This document shows, one piece after another, positions 22,898 to 35,348 of a stretch of 64,000 nucleotides of DNA. The position numbers were made by a program, and so were the translations under genes. The stretch comes from Combretum micranthum (Eukaryota > Streptophyta > Magnoliopsida > Myrtales > Combretaceae): contig JAMXBD010000362.1 of the NCBI GenBank assembly GCA_024138025.1, positions 682,001 to 746,000 on the forward strand. Direction: 5' to 3'. Numbering within the stretch: position 1 is the first letter of the stretch; each line of letters starts with the position of its first letter. The notes under the pieces were generated by a model that saw only the letters and a program-made list of their open reading frames with translations, did not search any database and was not told the DNA's origin.

Positions 22898-24882
22898 TCC
22901 CCTTCCTCCTTCATTCTTTCATACAATTCATTTCACTACCAAAATTCTCCTAAAATCTCTCCACAAATCCTCTCTTCAAGATTTCTTTCTACCAAAACTC
23001 TCTTAAATTAATTCTTTACAAAAATCATTCCTTATACACAAACTATCTACCACATATCACTACTCACATAATACCCCCTTTCATCTACCAATCTTCATAC
23101 CACATAAACACTTTAGGTAAACTTCTTTCAACCATTTATTTACCCATGTCATGTAACTTAACATGACTATAGTGTTGTTTTGAAACTTATATGGATAGTA
23201 AAAACAACAACATGTTCATATTTTGTTATTGCACATGAACTTCCCATTTTATTATGTTGTTATGTTGATTTTATTATTCATATCTAACTAAATATATTTA
23301 TGTATTTATATATAATCTTTAGAGCATAAACTCACTTGTCATTTATTTAATTTCATGCTTTGCAATTTATTTATTTCATGTTATTTCTTTAAGACTAATC
23401 TTTATAGTCTTAGACTTGTCCATATCAAATCAAAACAATCTTTTCTTTATTTTCTTTATTCTTTTGGGACTAGTTTATTCTTAGTCCCGGGATGCCTTGA
23501 TGAAGCTAAGGCTCCCAATACTTGACCGGAATACCTTGATGAAGCTAAGGTTCCTAATACTTGATATTTTTATTATTTTGCTTATTATTATTTGTTTCTA
23601 GTATTTTCTCATATTCTTATTATTTTATATGCTCATAATACTTGTATCTACATAATAATATTGTCTCAACTAATTTTATAATTTTACTTTATTAAAGGAA
23701 CTTAAAACTAAATTTTTTATTATGTGACTTGTCACAAAATAATGGAGTTATTATCAACATAGAAATAGAGTAATATAAGTTTTCTTAAAGTTTCCTTAAA
23801 TAACAAAGATAACTTTATCAATGAAACATAAAAAATAAATACTTTCTTTGTATATTATGGTAACCTAAGTTTTAGTGAAATAATTTGTTAATATTCAAAG
23901 TTTTCACAAAAAGATTAACATTAAACTCTTTTTAACTCCATAACAAAACTAAAAAAACAAACTAGTTAAGATGAATTCAACCATAAAGTTATAAACCCAC
24001 TTAGAAAAATAATGATTTTCAAGTTTCTAAAGAAAAAACTTATTTTCAAAGAATATAAATAAGATAAGATTAAAAACAAAAGATTTTATCAATAAAGAGG
24101 ATTCTTTTCAAAGGAAATAAAAGAACAAGTTTTAAAAAACAAAAACTTATATTTTAAATGATAAATATAAGAAGATAAGACTCATTTTCTAAAACCATTC
24201 TAAATACAAATTTATAAAAAGGTTTTCAACAACTTAGTACATTTTTAATAAATTTGATCTTTTATCACTAGAAGTAAAATTTGTGAAGACTAAGGATTAA
24301 AGAAAAATTTACTTGTTTTGGAAAAATGAATGAAGAAAATAAAATAAGAATATACTCATTTATAATAGCCCATGAAAATATAATGTTTCTTCAAAATACT
24401 TGAAAAGAAATTGTCAAAGTTAAAGTTTAAACAACTCAAAATGAATTGTTTTATGAAATAAATTATTGAGATACTACTATTAAAACTTTTGCATATAAAG
24501 TGAGCTTATCTATATACTTAAAGGATTTATCAATTATGTATATGTATATATATCTATATTTTTACTAAAGAATTTTTGAATGAAGTTGACTTAGAAAATG
24601 GTTTTGCAAAAATCTAGAAATATTCGTTTTAAATGTGTACCCAACGTTTTCGAAACCCAAATGACCTTATATGACAAATATAACCTTAGAAATGGATATA
24701 TCTTTTCAAATAGGTAGAAAACGATATATTATATGTGAAATTCCGAGTTAAAATGAGCAAGTTATCACCATTTTAAATTGGAATTTCATTCTATACGAAT
24801 TTGATGAATATAGTAAAATAGAATTAGAAAGTTTAAGTAGAATTTCTATGAAATACTCATCCCGGGTATTTCTTTTGTCTAG

Positions 24883-24949
24883 GTGATGAAAGATACGAGA
24901 TTACCCTTCCTGAGGATTATTATAATTAAGAAGATCACGAAATGGACGA
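24883..24949 (+). other. Exon-like conserved block in the LTR leader
   Basis: Preceded by a pyrimidine tract and TTTTGTCTAG, followed by GTGAGTTATTTT. In the phase shared by all copies it reads DERYEITLPEDYYN then a stop. Equivalent blocks are at 37406-37502, 58275-58371, 26934-27000 (minus) and 52598-52670 (minus). Confidence 0.5.
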
Positions 24950-25827
24950 GTGAGTTATTTTTCTTAATTTCGTTACCTTGCTTGTGCTTGTAAAGTAGTG
25001 GCATTAGTATACTAAGAAAAGATAAAAATGGATATATATGGGGAATTCGAGGATATGTACATGTATATATATATATGTGATTCTATGTTTATGCGTGAAA
25101 TAAAAATTAAGAATATTGCAACTTCAAACTGCTTGTTTAAGTGTTTTTGTTTACTTACTTGTATGACTGCTTATTATTTGCTAAATTGATTGATCGTCCC
25201 TTAATAAATCTTAATAAGGTTTGGCTTAAGAAAAATAAAACACTTACGCATAACATCCATCAAATCATATCTCTTTTGGAAGGTTGCTACTCCTACGCGT
25301 AGAGTTGGATTGGTTGTTATCGTGCTATGACACAGGCCATGTTCCTTCCTAGAGAATCCAAATCGCCCAGGGAATGTGACTCTAGGTTTGAAGCCGAGCC
25401 AACTGAACACTTTGGGTGGGGACTAGTAGTAGAAGATCGAGGATCTTCATTACTGATTCCCTAACCTTCGATATGAAGGGGTAAATCCGTTTTATATATG
25501 GTTTCTGGATAACTATATATATTTACGTAATTACGTGATTGTTGCATTGTACGCATAACATATGTGTAAAAATTTAAATGAACTTATTTGAAAACATGGT
25601 GTGAATGAAAAGGAATATATCACTAAGTTAGTTGTAACTTATACCCCTATAGATTTTGATTAAATAAGTATACTCGTGGTTTAAATTAAGTATCATGATG
25701 TTGAGAAAGTCATTGAAGGATGTTAAGCTTTTATGAACGCAATGGAAACATAAGATGAAGTTATTTTGCAATGTTCTTTATATATAATGTATTCTATGTT
25801 AGTGTTTTGGAAATTTTAAGATGTATA

Positions 25828-28800
25828 TGTCACTCCTCAATGGGTACCCTAAACGTGACAGCCTGCCGTACACAATATTAAAACTTAAGAATGACTCCCT
25901 CAGTCACTCGAAAGTTTTTATATCGGTACAAGGCGTACATTCACATCAAAGGGAGGCCGGTGAAGCAATGCATTTTAAGATATTAGCAGCGGAACATACA
26001 AAATAACACTTAATATATTGCACTAAAAAATAAAGTCTTACAACTTCTAAGGGGCATTCCCCCGATAATAACAACATGGTTCTACTAAAGATAAAATAAC
26101 TAAAGCTAGAAGATTTTAGAAGAAATCTACTCTCTAACTTCAAAACAAAATTCCTCCAAAGCTTATCAAAATAAGGATTCTACCCAGGGGATCAAGGTGG
26201 TCTCGGGTGCAAAAGATAATCTTGCAATATCAAAAGTCTATAGGAGTATAAGCATAACTAGCTTAGTGAGTTATTCCTTACGCAAAAGTACTCATAACAA
26301 GCAATCAACCAAGCTTATTAATCAAGCATATGAAATGCAACAACAATATGATCAAACATTACATATGACTATCCGGTTTCGTATGTGTGATGGATTTACC
26401 CCTCCATCGGTGGTTAGGGAATGCTTTGAACTGGGTCCCAAACAACCTCCTTAAAGTTGCGCGCGTCTTGGGGTTCCAACGAACTATACTACTAGTCTCC
26501 GAGCTTTCCTTGCCCAAAGTGATCGATCTGGCTCAGCTACAACTTGAGACCGTATTCCCCAAACGTCCTAAACTCTCAAGGTTGTAGCAAAGCAACTTAC
26601 CTTTCCGTTCCCACCCTGAGGAGTAATAGCAAAATTTTAAAATAATATTCTAAGTGATATGCATGAGTAATTTAATATATGGGGATTCCAATATGACATT
26701 AAATCATTTAAAATGATCAAACAATATTTGCACACATAGCAATACATACATAGAAACATTTATATCAATCATAAATCGGGTTCTGATATACTTATTATTC
26801 ATTGATCGCACACAACGATTCACATACATAATTCCATAATATCCCATATGCATATCAATTTTATCTTTTCCTAACATCTAGTGCTCTATTCTACAAGGAT
26901 ATACGCGAATACATAAGCAAAAAGGAAACTTACACGTCCATAGCGTTCTTCTAGGAGTTGAAGTAATCCTCGGGGAAGAGAAGATCTTGGTCCTCGACAC
27001 CTAAACAAAAGAAATACCCAATATGAGTATTTCATCCAAGATCTATTCAAACTCTATAATTCTATCTTATTGAACTCGTCAAAAATCGTATGAATGGAAA
27101 TCCCAACTTAAAATGGCCATAACTTGCTCATTTTAACTCGGAATTTCGCATATTATATACCGATTTCTACCTACTCGAAAAGATCTATCTAGTTCTAAGA
27201 TTATTTTTATCAACAGAAGGCATCTGGGTCTCGGATAGTAACGTACAGATTTGATACGAAAATTCCAATTTCAAAACTTAAGTTTTCAAACTTTTCTTCA
27301 TTCAAGAATTCTTGTACAAAAATATAGATAATTTTATGGTTGAAAAATCCTTTGAATACATATATATAAACTCAAACCATATGCATGAATTTAGTGGTGT
27401 TGTCTCAACAATGATCTTATAAATCAATGTGTCTTGAAAGTGAAAAAAGCTAAGACTTTGAAAATCTCCTTTTAAATTTTGTTTGGAAAATTTATTAGTA
27501 AGTATTTCTTTCTTTTAATTTCATTTCTTAACTTTGAGAATAATTAAATTTTCAAAAAGAAATTTTCAGTCTTTTAGGATTCCCATAAATTTATTTCTAG
27601 TGTTTTGGAAAACATAGTTTTTCTAAATATTTCATGGTTATGTGTTCTAAAGCTTTTCTAATGTTAGATCCACTTTAAGAGAATAATATCAATAATTTTA
27701 TAAGTTGTTTATTATTTTTATTTCCTAAGTAAGGCTTATCCTTATAAAGGTTATATTTCGATAATTTTGTAAAACTTGTCTAGACTTTAGTATTTTAGAG
27801 TGTTGGTAGAAAAACTTTGATAAGTGAGTTTTAAGAAAATTCTTGGTTAAATAAAAAATTAAGTTTAAACAAACTTTCTTATTTTATTGATTTAAAAGAG
27901 AGTTTGTGATAACTTTATTTTCATTGATAAAATACCATATAGTATTATTACTAAAACTTGAGCTAAACTTATCTAACTTTAGAAAATATTTATTAAGATA
28001 AAACTTTAAGTCTTTATGGAAAATAATGTCTTATGTGACAAAATTTATTTTTAAAGAGAGTTCTTATTTTTATTACTTAAGAAAACTCATTTTCATTATG
28101 GTTGAGACAATAACAACATGTTCATGCATGAATGAGAATATGTAAATATGAGAAATATAATAAAAACAACGTAATAAAATTATATACGAGCATAAAAGTA
28201 AAGTCAAGTATTGGGAACTTTAGCTTCATCAAGATATCCCGGGACTAAGAATAGACTAGTCCTCAAAAGAAAAGAAAAGCAAAGCAAAGAAAGAAAATTG
28301 TTTTGACTTGATATGGACAAGTCTAAGACTAGAAAGACTAGTTTTAATAACAACATGAAATAAATAAATTGCATAATTAGAAAGTAAATAAATAACAAAT
28401 GAGCTTATATGCTCTAAATAAATATATATACACATTATATACATAATACTTTATATAAGTTAGGTTAGAACAAATAATAATAACAATAACCATAACAACA
28501 TAAATAATAACAAAAAGAAAAGAAACATGAACAAAAACAAAACATGAATAAATTGTTGCTTCTTAACTCTCAGGAGTCTAAAAAACATACACTAAACTCA
28601 TGTTAAGTTGTATGAACATGATGAGTATATGAAAGAAACTTTTGCCTAAGGTTATGTATTTGTTGAAGAAAAAAAGAATGGTTTATAGTAATATGTGGGA
28701 ATGCATTTTCTAAAGAAAAGAGAGAACTTGAGAGAGATTTTGGAAGAGGAACTTTATGAAGTAATTTTGAGAGAGTTTTAGTATGAATTATGTTGTGTGA

Positions 28801-29525
28801 AAGAAGGAAGAAGGAATGGGGTATTTATAGATTTTTGGAGTGGAAATTAGATGTAATTAAAATTAATTGAAATTGAAATAAAAATGAAAAGGAGAGGACA
28901 AGGGGGCGCCGATTTTAGCTTTAGAAGAGGGGGAGAAATAATTAATTTTGTTTGTTTTGTAATAAAAGAAGTAATATGTAAAGTATGATGTGATTAAAGT
29001 TGTATGGAGAAGGTAAATTGTAAGGTATAGGTATGATAGTGTGTAAGAATAGAGTATAAGAAAAAGTAGAGATAGATGAATAGTAGAAAAGTACTATGAA
29101 TAGTAGACTAGACAATTAAAATACTGGTAGTAAAAAAAATAGCGTAATTAAGCTATATCTGATATTTTTAGTTACCGAAAATTCTAAAACTGATATTTTT
29201 GAAAACCTTATATTTTTATGAATCTATTGGTATTGTCGGAATATTTTCACTATCCGGTGCACCAGGGCACGTTTTTCGAAAACTGATCCTGTTCGGATCC
29301 GAAAGACATTAGAAAATTACGAATCTGATAGTTTTAAGCTTTCCTATATTATTACGAACCATATACCACAATTATTTCAATTTTGTTTTGTAGGGTTTAA
29401 GAACACGGGATTGCCGGATCTAGATTTACTAGACTAATCATATAACTAGGTTAATTTTAGGGTTCCGGTTTGATTTCCGGTCCTTAGGGTTTGCTTATAT
29501 TATCGAAAAATTCTAAGGGCTTACA
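25828..29525 (-). repeat. Solo gypsy LTR nested in antisense inside another LTR
   Basis: On the minus strand it starts TGTAAGCCCTTAG (29525) and ends GGGTACCCATTGAGGAGTGA plus CA (25828); 3,698 bp. The 5-bp duplication GTATA is perfect (25823-25827 and 29526-29530). It carries the family landmarks in order: TATA (28822-28829 as TATTTATA), a donor-like CTTAG|GC near 28648, the invariant block (27099-27200), an exon-like block (about 26934-27000), a CACTAAGCTAGT-like block near 26260, and a terminal hairpin (25868-25929). It belongs to the same broad family as its target but is clearly diverged from it. Confidence 0.92.
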
Positions 29526-29683
29526 GTATATTTATTTGAAGACAATAGAAGGATATGCCCCTAAGAATTATAATTTAATATGGTTATGTTTTATGATAAG
29601 TATTCTCTTTGCCTTGTTACTTAATTATTATCAATATAAATTACGCTACTCCGATGCGTTCCCTTGGTTGTGATGTACGCCTT

Positions 29684-29746
29684 GTACATGATATGGAAGC
29701 CTTTACATGACTAAGGTAGTCATTCCTAGGCTTTAGTATTGTGTAC
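29684..29746 (+). other. Terminal hairpin of the outer solo LTR
   Basis: Arms GTACATGATATGGAAGCCT and AGGCTTTAGTATTGTGTAC pair with a few bulges and wobbles; an inner stem ATGACTA/TAGTCAT closes a short loop. The stem sequence differs from that at 38455-38516, but both arms differ together. Confidence 0.7.
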
Positions 29747-29892
29747 GGCGGACTACCACGTTTAGGGTACTCCTCAGGGCATGACATGTAGGGTTTGAAC
29801 AGTTGAAAGAATCATATGATATATTTCCTTTCTACCCAATGATACATCTCTATATCCAGATGAGAACTCGAGGTCGAGTTCTTTGTGGTCGG

Positions 29893-29901
29893 GAGAGAAC
29901 G
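29893..29901 (+). other. Polypurine tract of the small gypsy element
   Basis: GGGAGAGAA lies immediately before the 3' LTR start at 29902, as expected for plus-strand priming. Confidence 0.75.
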
Positions 29902-30420
29902 GTGCGGTGCGAATCACGATCAAATGACGAGATAAATAGGATAAATCAAGACGATTCAAAGAAAGGAAAAATGAAGTAAAAAAAAAAAAAATAAGTCAAC
30001 CCTAAAGCAACGTTAATTTAAAAGCCACTGGCCTTTATTAATTTGTTGCTTTATTTCCTATTTTCTTTAGATGATATCTTGTATTTATTATTTAGTCAAT
30101 TTTGCATTTATTAGGATTTTGACTTTTAGGATTCTATCTTTTGGGTTTCCTTTAGTCATTATTTGTATTTATTATTAGTCAATATTGTATTTATTATTTA
30201 CTTTTATTAGGATTTTACCTTTTTAGGATTTTCATGTAATAGTATAAATAGTTCTTTAGGCTTGTCTTTTGACAAACAACTGATATTTTGACATCTTTGA
30301 TATTGATTGAGAAGGTTTTCTTTGAATTTGCAATTGCTTAGCAATTGTGTGATTAAGTTCATGTTTTGAAATCAATCGTAGTTATTGATTTCTGTTATTC
30401 AACGCTTCTGTGCTGCATTA
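29902..30420 (+). repeat. 3' LTR of the small gypsy element
   Basis: 519 bp, homologous along its length to 20105-20622. The first bases are CG instead of TG and it ends TTA instead of TCA, consistent with age. ACTAC follows at 30421-30425. Confidence 0.9.
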
Positions 30421-30425
30421 ACTAC

Positions 30426-31869
30426 CAATAAAGCTGTTCATGAGGTTGTGAACTCAAGAAATGCAGACGTGATTAGATGGTAGTTAATGGACGAAGGGTG
30501 GTTACTATTTTTTTTAGGGCCTCTATGAATGTTCTGAAAAAAACCTTGTAAATTTTACGATTTTATCTTCTTAAGTATTTATAAAATTATAGAACTAATT
30601 TTATTTTAAGTAGCAACAAAAGGAAAAAAGATAAAAAGACACCATTGGGTGTCCTCTTGCTTAAATTATCATCATCATCATCATCATCATCATCACCCCT
30701 ATTGGTGTCAAAAAAATGAAAAATAAAAATAAAAATAGTGATAGTTATTTCATTTGACGGTTACCATACAGCTTTTTTTTTTTTTTTGTCTAAATACTAT
30801 ACAACTAGTTATTTATTTATTTTTTCTACACACCTACTACGAGTGCCATTATTCTATAGTATAGATTAAGCGTGTACTCAATCATTCCACTCTAATATTT
30901 AAACATAAAGTAATATAGTTATGTCACATTTTTCTTTTTAAAACTAACTGCATTTTATAGTTCTCTCTTTCTCTTACTACCATTTATAGTTTCCCTTCTC
31001 TCTTTCTCTCTCTTTTTCTTCCGTGTTCATTCAATCTCCCTTCTTTCCAGATTTCTCTCTTTACTCTCTGTTTCTCTCTGTCATGTTTATATAGATATAT
31101 TATTTCTCTTCTCATTGAAAATTTGGTACCTCTAAGTTCTTTCTTTTGTTTTTTCTTTTCTTAAAGAAAATAATTTATACTATTTTTCATCTTAAATTTT
31201 AACTTTCTTTTATATTATATTTTAGTACATGCATTGCATCATTTGATAATGCAGATGAATGATTTTTCTTTTCAATAAAAATTGGATATATCCTTCCTTT
31301 TTTAAAAAAAATTCTATAATATTTTCCATTTCAGATTTTAATTCTACAATCATGCCATGTTTTGAAACACAAAAAATTCTATAATGTTTTTCTGTCTCAA
31401 ATTTTAATTATGCTATAATATTATACTTTAGCACATGTATCACAAATGCGTTGTTTGCAAGTAAGTAAAGGCCTAAACCTTTATTATTGCTTAATAAATA
31501 ATTCTTGTTTATGTAGAGCCCCTTTATTAACAAAAAAGTTCAATATAGATCCTATCTCAATCATATTGTCCACTAAAATAATTAGAATAAAAAATGAAGT
31601 TGAATAGAATAAATTACATAAATTTTTAATATAATACCGATACCTTGGTATGTACTGGTATGGACATCACTATAAGTTAATCATTTGCTACATCACATCA
31701 ATTCAATAAATTGAGTCATGATCTAAGTGGAATTATTGTTAAGCACCTCATTAGGCCATCTTATCCTAAAGGACTTCTACGGGATCTTTTTGGAAAAAAA
31801 AAATGTTAGTAACTTAATGAAAATCTCCTTTTTATAGTTTTCTCAATTTTATTCATTAGTTTATTATAT
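30426..31869. other. Intergenic stretch with simple repeats
   Basis: No gene recognised. It contains an (ATC)n microsatellite at about 30668-30696 and a CT-rich tract at about 30960-31085 (TTCTCTCTTTCTC-like). The CT tract resembles pyrimidine-rich plant leaders, but no coding frame follows it. Confidence 0.55.
30668..30696. repeat. (ATC)n microsatellite
   Basis: Nine to ten uninterrupted ATC units. Confidence 0.95.
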
Positions 31870-32925
31870 TGCTTGTGTACTCAAGGTTTGTGTTTTGGTA
31901 AAGAAATGGAATGCATAATTAACCACTCAATTATATTTAAGTTATATTTAACTAGTAAAACAAGTGCTCAGTTTCATTTAAATATGTTTAAACTTGTTTT
32001 ACTTCGATCTTGTTTGTGTTTTGTGTTACAGCTTAATTCAAACATATTTTAGGCCTTGTTTTATTTAAAATTTCTTAAAGGTCAAAACATGAATGTTTTT
32101 GAGCTCTCTATAAGTTTTCAGTAGCATCTTGAATTACCTTAATCGGAGTCCAGATGAGAGAGATGGATAAATACGAAACAATGTTGAGCTGTCACAAGCC
32201 TAGTGTCTGGATGCTAGATTAGGAGATGTCTGGATGCTAGATGCAAAGTGTGCAATTTCTAGAGGTGTGTGGACATTGGCTTGGGAGACGTCTGGGTGCT
32301 AGCATGAGAAAAATAGCTGTTAGAGAATTAAATGCTTGGCTGAAATTGGTATAAATGTAGGTAACGAGTAGAAAACTTGAAGACTCTATAAATACAAGTA
32401 TTTAGAGACTTGAGGACAGTTGATTGAGCTTAGTTGTTGTAATCAAATACCTGTAAACTCTTTAAATGTCCATTTGTTCTTATTTACGGTATTTATGCAA
32501 AAGAGAGAAACTAAGTGTAGTGCCATTTGTTCTTAAGCTTACTGTTTCTTATAAGACCTACACTTAAGTTTCTAAGTAAGATAAATGGAATCTTGGGTTG
32601 TGCCTCTTTGCTAGTGAGCTTGTTATAAAGGCACAACTTAAGTGTGTTGTGGTGTTGTAGCCCCGATGGAGCATTGTTTGTGTTGAATGTGAATTGTGTG
32701 AAGTCCTTCTTGAGTGAGCCATTACTTGTGGACCATGGAGACTAGGAGGCAAACCAAACTCTATAGTATAATGTGGTGTTATCTCTTCTATCTCTCACTC
32801 TTTTATTATTGCACTTTATATTATTGTTGTTTATTTTGTTATTTTACATAATTAGGGATTAAGTTCTTGAAAAGAGCAAAATTAGTGTATAATCCATATT
32901 GCTTAGGTTTTACTAGGTTTCTACA
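31870..32925 (+). repeat. SIRE-type copia 5' LTR, left end uncertain
   Basis: Ends GGTTTCTACA at 32925, followed by AT and the PBS. It contains a repeated GTCTGGATGCTAGA motif (about 32210-32245 and 32285-32305), a TATAAATA box at 32387-32394, and a CTTGAGTGAGCC-type stretch near its end. This layout is typical of SIRE/Maximus LTRs. The left boundary near 31870 is a guess, and no right-hand partner LTR is seen. Confidence 0.6.
32387..32394 (+). promoter_or_regulatory. TATA box of the SIRE-type LTR
   Basis: CTCTATAAATACAAG, about 540 bp before the LTR end. Confidence 0.6.
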
Positions 32926-32927
32926 AT

Positions 32928-32940
32928 TGGTATCAGTGCT
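32928..32940 (+). other. Primer-binding site of the SIRE-type element
   Basis: TGGTATCAGTGCT, matching the initiator tRNA-Met complement except A to T at one position. It lies two bases after the LTR. Confidence 0.8.
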
Positions 32941-32983
32941 AGAACTATAGGATAAGTGCTTAATTGCATCTAGAATATAAGAT

Positions 32984-34225
32984 CATGGCTAATAAAACCT
33001 TATATTTTCTAAAATGTCAAGCTATAAATAGCCTACCCATCCTAATTTACACTAATTATGCATACTAGAAGTGAAGGATGAGGATTTTCTTAAAAGCTCA
33101 AAATCTATTATTATGGAGAATTATAGAAAATGGCTCTATAATTATAGAAGGAAAAAATGAATCCAATTATATAAATGTTGAAAAAGAAAAAGTCCAACTA
33201 AATGAAGTTGCAATGAATATTTTGTATTGTGGCTTAAATGAAAATGATTTTAATAGTATTTGCACTTGCGGATCCACAAAAGAATTTTAGGATAATCTGA
33301 AAAATACGCCTGAAGGTTCTATTAGGGTAAAAGATACAAAAAGTAATTTTTTATGTAGAGAATTTGAAAATTAAAAAAAAAAAAAAAGGCTAATGAATCT
33401 ATTGATCATAGGCATGATAAATTTGTGAATATTTTGAATCAATTGTCAATTTTTGGTAAGAATATCACTAAATTGGAAATCAACTTCAAGATTCTTATAT
33501 CAATACCAAAGGATTGGGAGGCTTAGAGGACAGCCATTGAAGAGGTACATGACTTTAGTAAAATGAGTAAAAAAGAACTTCTTGGGACTCTCAAGACTCA
33601 TGAAATGATAAGAACCAAAGAGGCGAGCTAACCATGAAGGAAGTTACACTAAAAGCCTCATGCACAAGCTAAAGCGAAGAAGAGGAATGTGAGGAAGATG
33701 ACGCGGAGTTGGAAAGCTCACTAAGAAGTTAACCATGTTCTTGAAGGTGAATAAGAAGATGAAGAAGAAAGATGATGCTAGCTCCTCAAAATCCAAGAAG
33801 AAAATAATTACATGCTTCAAATATAGCCAACTGGGGCATATTCAACAATATTGCCCAAATATTAAGAAAGAAAGCAAAGGTAGAAAAAACAAAACATATA
33901 TAGCCACATGAAGTGATGAAGACTTATCTGACTCGGATGAGGATGTTTTCTTGATGGCCCTTGATGATGAGGTATGCTCTAATTCTTCTCAAGTTTCCTA
34001 TGAAGAGATCTGTGGCATGTATGATAAAGGATGTAATAAATTAATGAAAATGGAGAAAAAGAATTGCATGCTTAAATCATTAATGAAGAAAGTTGGAGAT
34101 GAATTGGATGAGTTCACAAATGAGCATGATGAACTTAAAGCAGAAAATGATAAATTGAATGAAATAATAGAATACTTGAGATTAGAAAATAGTAAGTTTA
34201 AGATTAAAAATGATGATTTAACTAA
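32984..34225 (+). pseudogene. gag: SIRE-type copia gag pseudogene
   Basis: The first ATG after the PBS is at 32984. Recognisable segments in order are: MRIFLKAQNLLLWRIIENG (33078 on), AMNILYCGLNENDFNSICTC (33210), FVNILNQLSIFGKNITKLE (33423), ILISIPKDWEA (33495) and KKELLGTLKTHEM (33570). A zinc knuckle near 33815-33856 has its second cysteine changed to tyrosine (CFKYSQLGHIQQYC). An acidic D/E-S region leads into a coiled-coil-like tail (33951-34225, rich in E, K, L and N). Several stops and frame changes occur. The frame is cut where the repeat at 34226 begins; protease and pol are absent. Confidence 0.85.
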
Positions 34226-35340
34226 TGTCTCGGTTTGTTCGGTCCAGTATGAAACACGAAGTCGGATTTTAAAAAATTTATAAAAATTATTAATAAGTTT
34301 TGTTCCACTTCAATCGCAAAACTACCATTTAAGCAAGTGTACCTACCAAAGTAGCATAAAAAGTATTAGGTTGTATTCCTTAGGGATCATTAGCATCTAC
34401 TATACTCACTTTTAATCTATTATCTAGTCAAAGAAAATGTAAACACCCGAATTTTTTGAGAATTGTTTTGGAATACCGAATCGAAACCCTAAAGTTTGAC
34501 CCAAGTTGAAACCGAACCTTAAGCAATTTCGATCACGGGGTTTCATAAGAGAATCTTCAAAAACAAAAATAGAAAGTTCAATGATCATTTGATTTGAAAA
34601 CCCAAACATAAGAAGGACCACCTATTCGATCCTTGAGGTAAACCCCTTAATTTCTAGGGTAAAGTTGGATTAAACCCTAACCCTAGTCAAACCGAAGTTT
34701 CAAAAGTCAACAAAGATCAAGACAATCAAACAATTTCAACTCTGGTAATCCCGCATTCTCAAACCCTAGAAAAAAAATTGAGTTAATGGCTTATAAGAGT
34801 TTGTAATAATATAGGATAATATAAAAACATCAGATTCGTGAATTTCGAGAGTCCTTCAAACTCAAACGGATCAATTCTTGAAAAGCATGCCCCGGAGCTC
34901 GAAATAATAAAAATATTCCAATAACACCAAAAGGCTCGTAATTAAATAAGGATTTCAAAAATATCAATTTTAGAATTTTTCGATAACTAAAAATAACAGA
35001 TATAGCTCGTTTATGCGTATTTTATTACTACCGGTATTTTATATGTCTAGTCTACTATTTATAGTACTATTCTTACTATTCATTACTATTTTACTATCTC
35101 TACTTTTTTTTACACCGATTTCTTACTACCTACATACCCATTTTCTCACTTTTTATATTTCCAATACATCTTATATCAAATCATATCTTACATATTAATT
35201 ATTTTCTTACAAAATACAAACAAAAATCAGCTCACTCTCTCTTCTTTCCTCCATGGCCGGTGCTACCTTCTCTCTCTCCCTCTCATTTATTTTTCTTTTT
35301 CAAATTATTTTATTACATCAAAAATTCACTTCAAAAATTC

Positions 35341-35348
35341 TATAAATA
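35341..35348 (+). promoter_or_regulatory. LTR TATA box
   Basis: TTCTATAAATACCC, about 903 bp into the LTR and followed by a CT/CA-rich leader. Position and context match the box at 56239. Confidence 0.65.

Larger units (their letters stand above)
21730..29786 (+). repeat. Solo LTR of a large gypsy family, itself interrupted
   Basis: Starts TGTAAACC and ends GGGCATGACA, with perfect target duplication TGTAG (21725-21729 and 29787-29791). Removing the inner insertion (25828-29525 plus one duplication) leaves about 4,354 bp. Landmarks: TATAAATA at 22890-22897, donor-like TTTAG|GTAAA at 23117, a tandem GATGAAGCTAAGG pair near 23500-23560, the invariant block at about 24686-24786, an exon-like block at 24883-24949, and a terminal hairpin at 29684-29746. 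No internal region remains, so it is an LTR-LTR recombination product. Confidence 0.92.
20105..30420 (+). mobile_element. Small gag-only Ty3/gypsy element, split by nested solo LTRs
   Basis: Flanked by a perfect 5-bp duplication ACTAC (20100-20104 and 30421-30425). LTRs are 20105-20622 and 29902-30420. Without the inserted 8 kb the element is about 2.25 kb. Its internal region of about 1.2 kb has a PBS, a decayed gag and a PPT but no protease, reverse transcriptase or integrase. It therefore either moved with borrowed enzymes or is an internal-deletion derivative. The end before the 3' LTR encodes an ENSRSSSLW-like peptide resembling the tail region of gypsy polyproteins. Two solo LTRs lie inside it (21730-29786, containing 25828-29525). 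Confidence 0.9.

Noticed and set aside
30960..31085. CT-rich tract as the 5' leader of a host gene
   Set aside because: No coding frame with recognisable domain follows within the next kilobase; simple-sequence expansion is sufficient.
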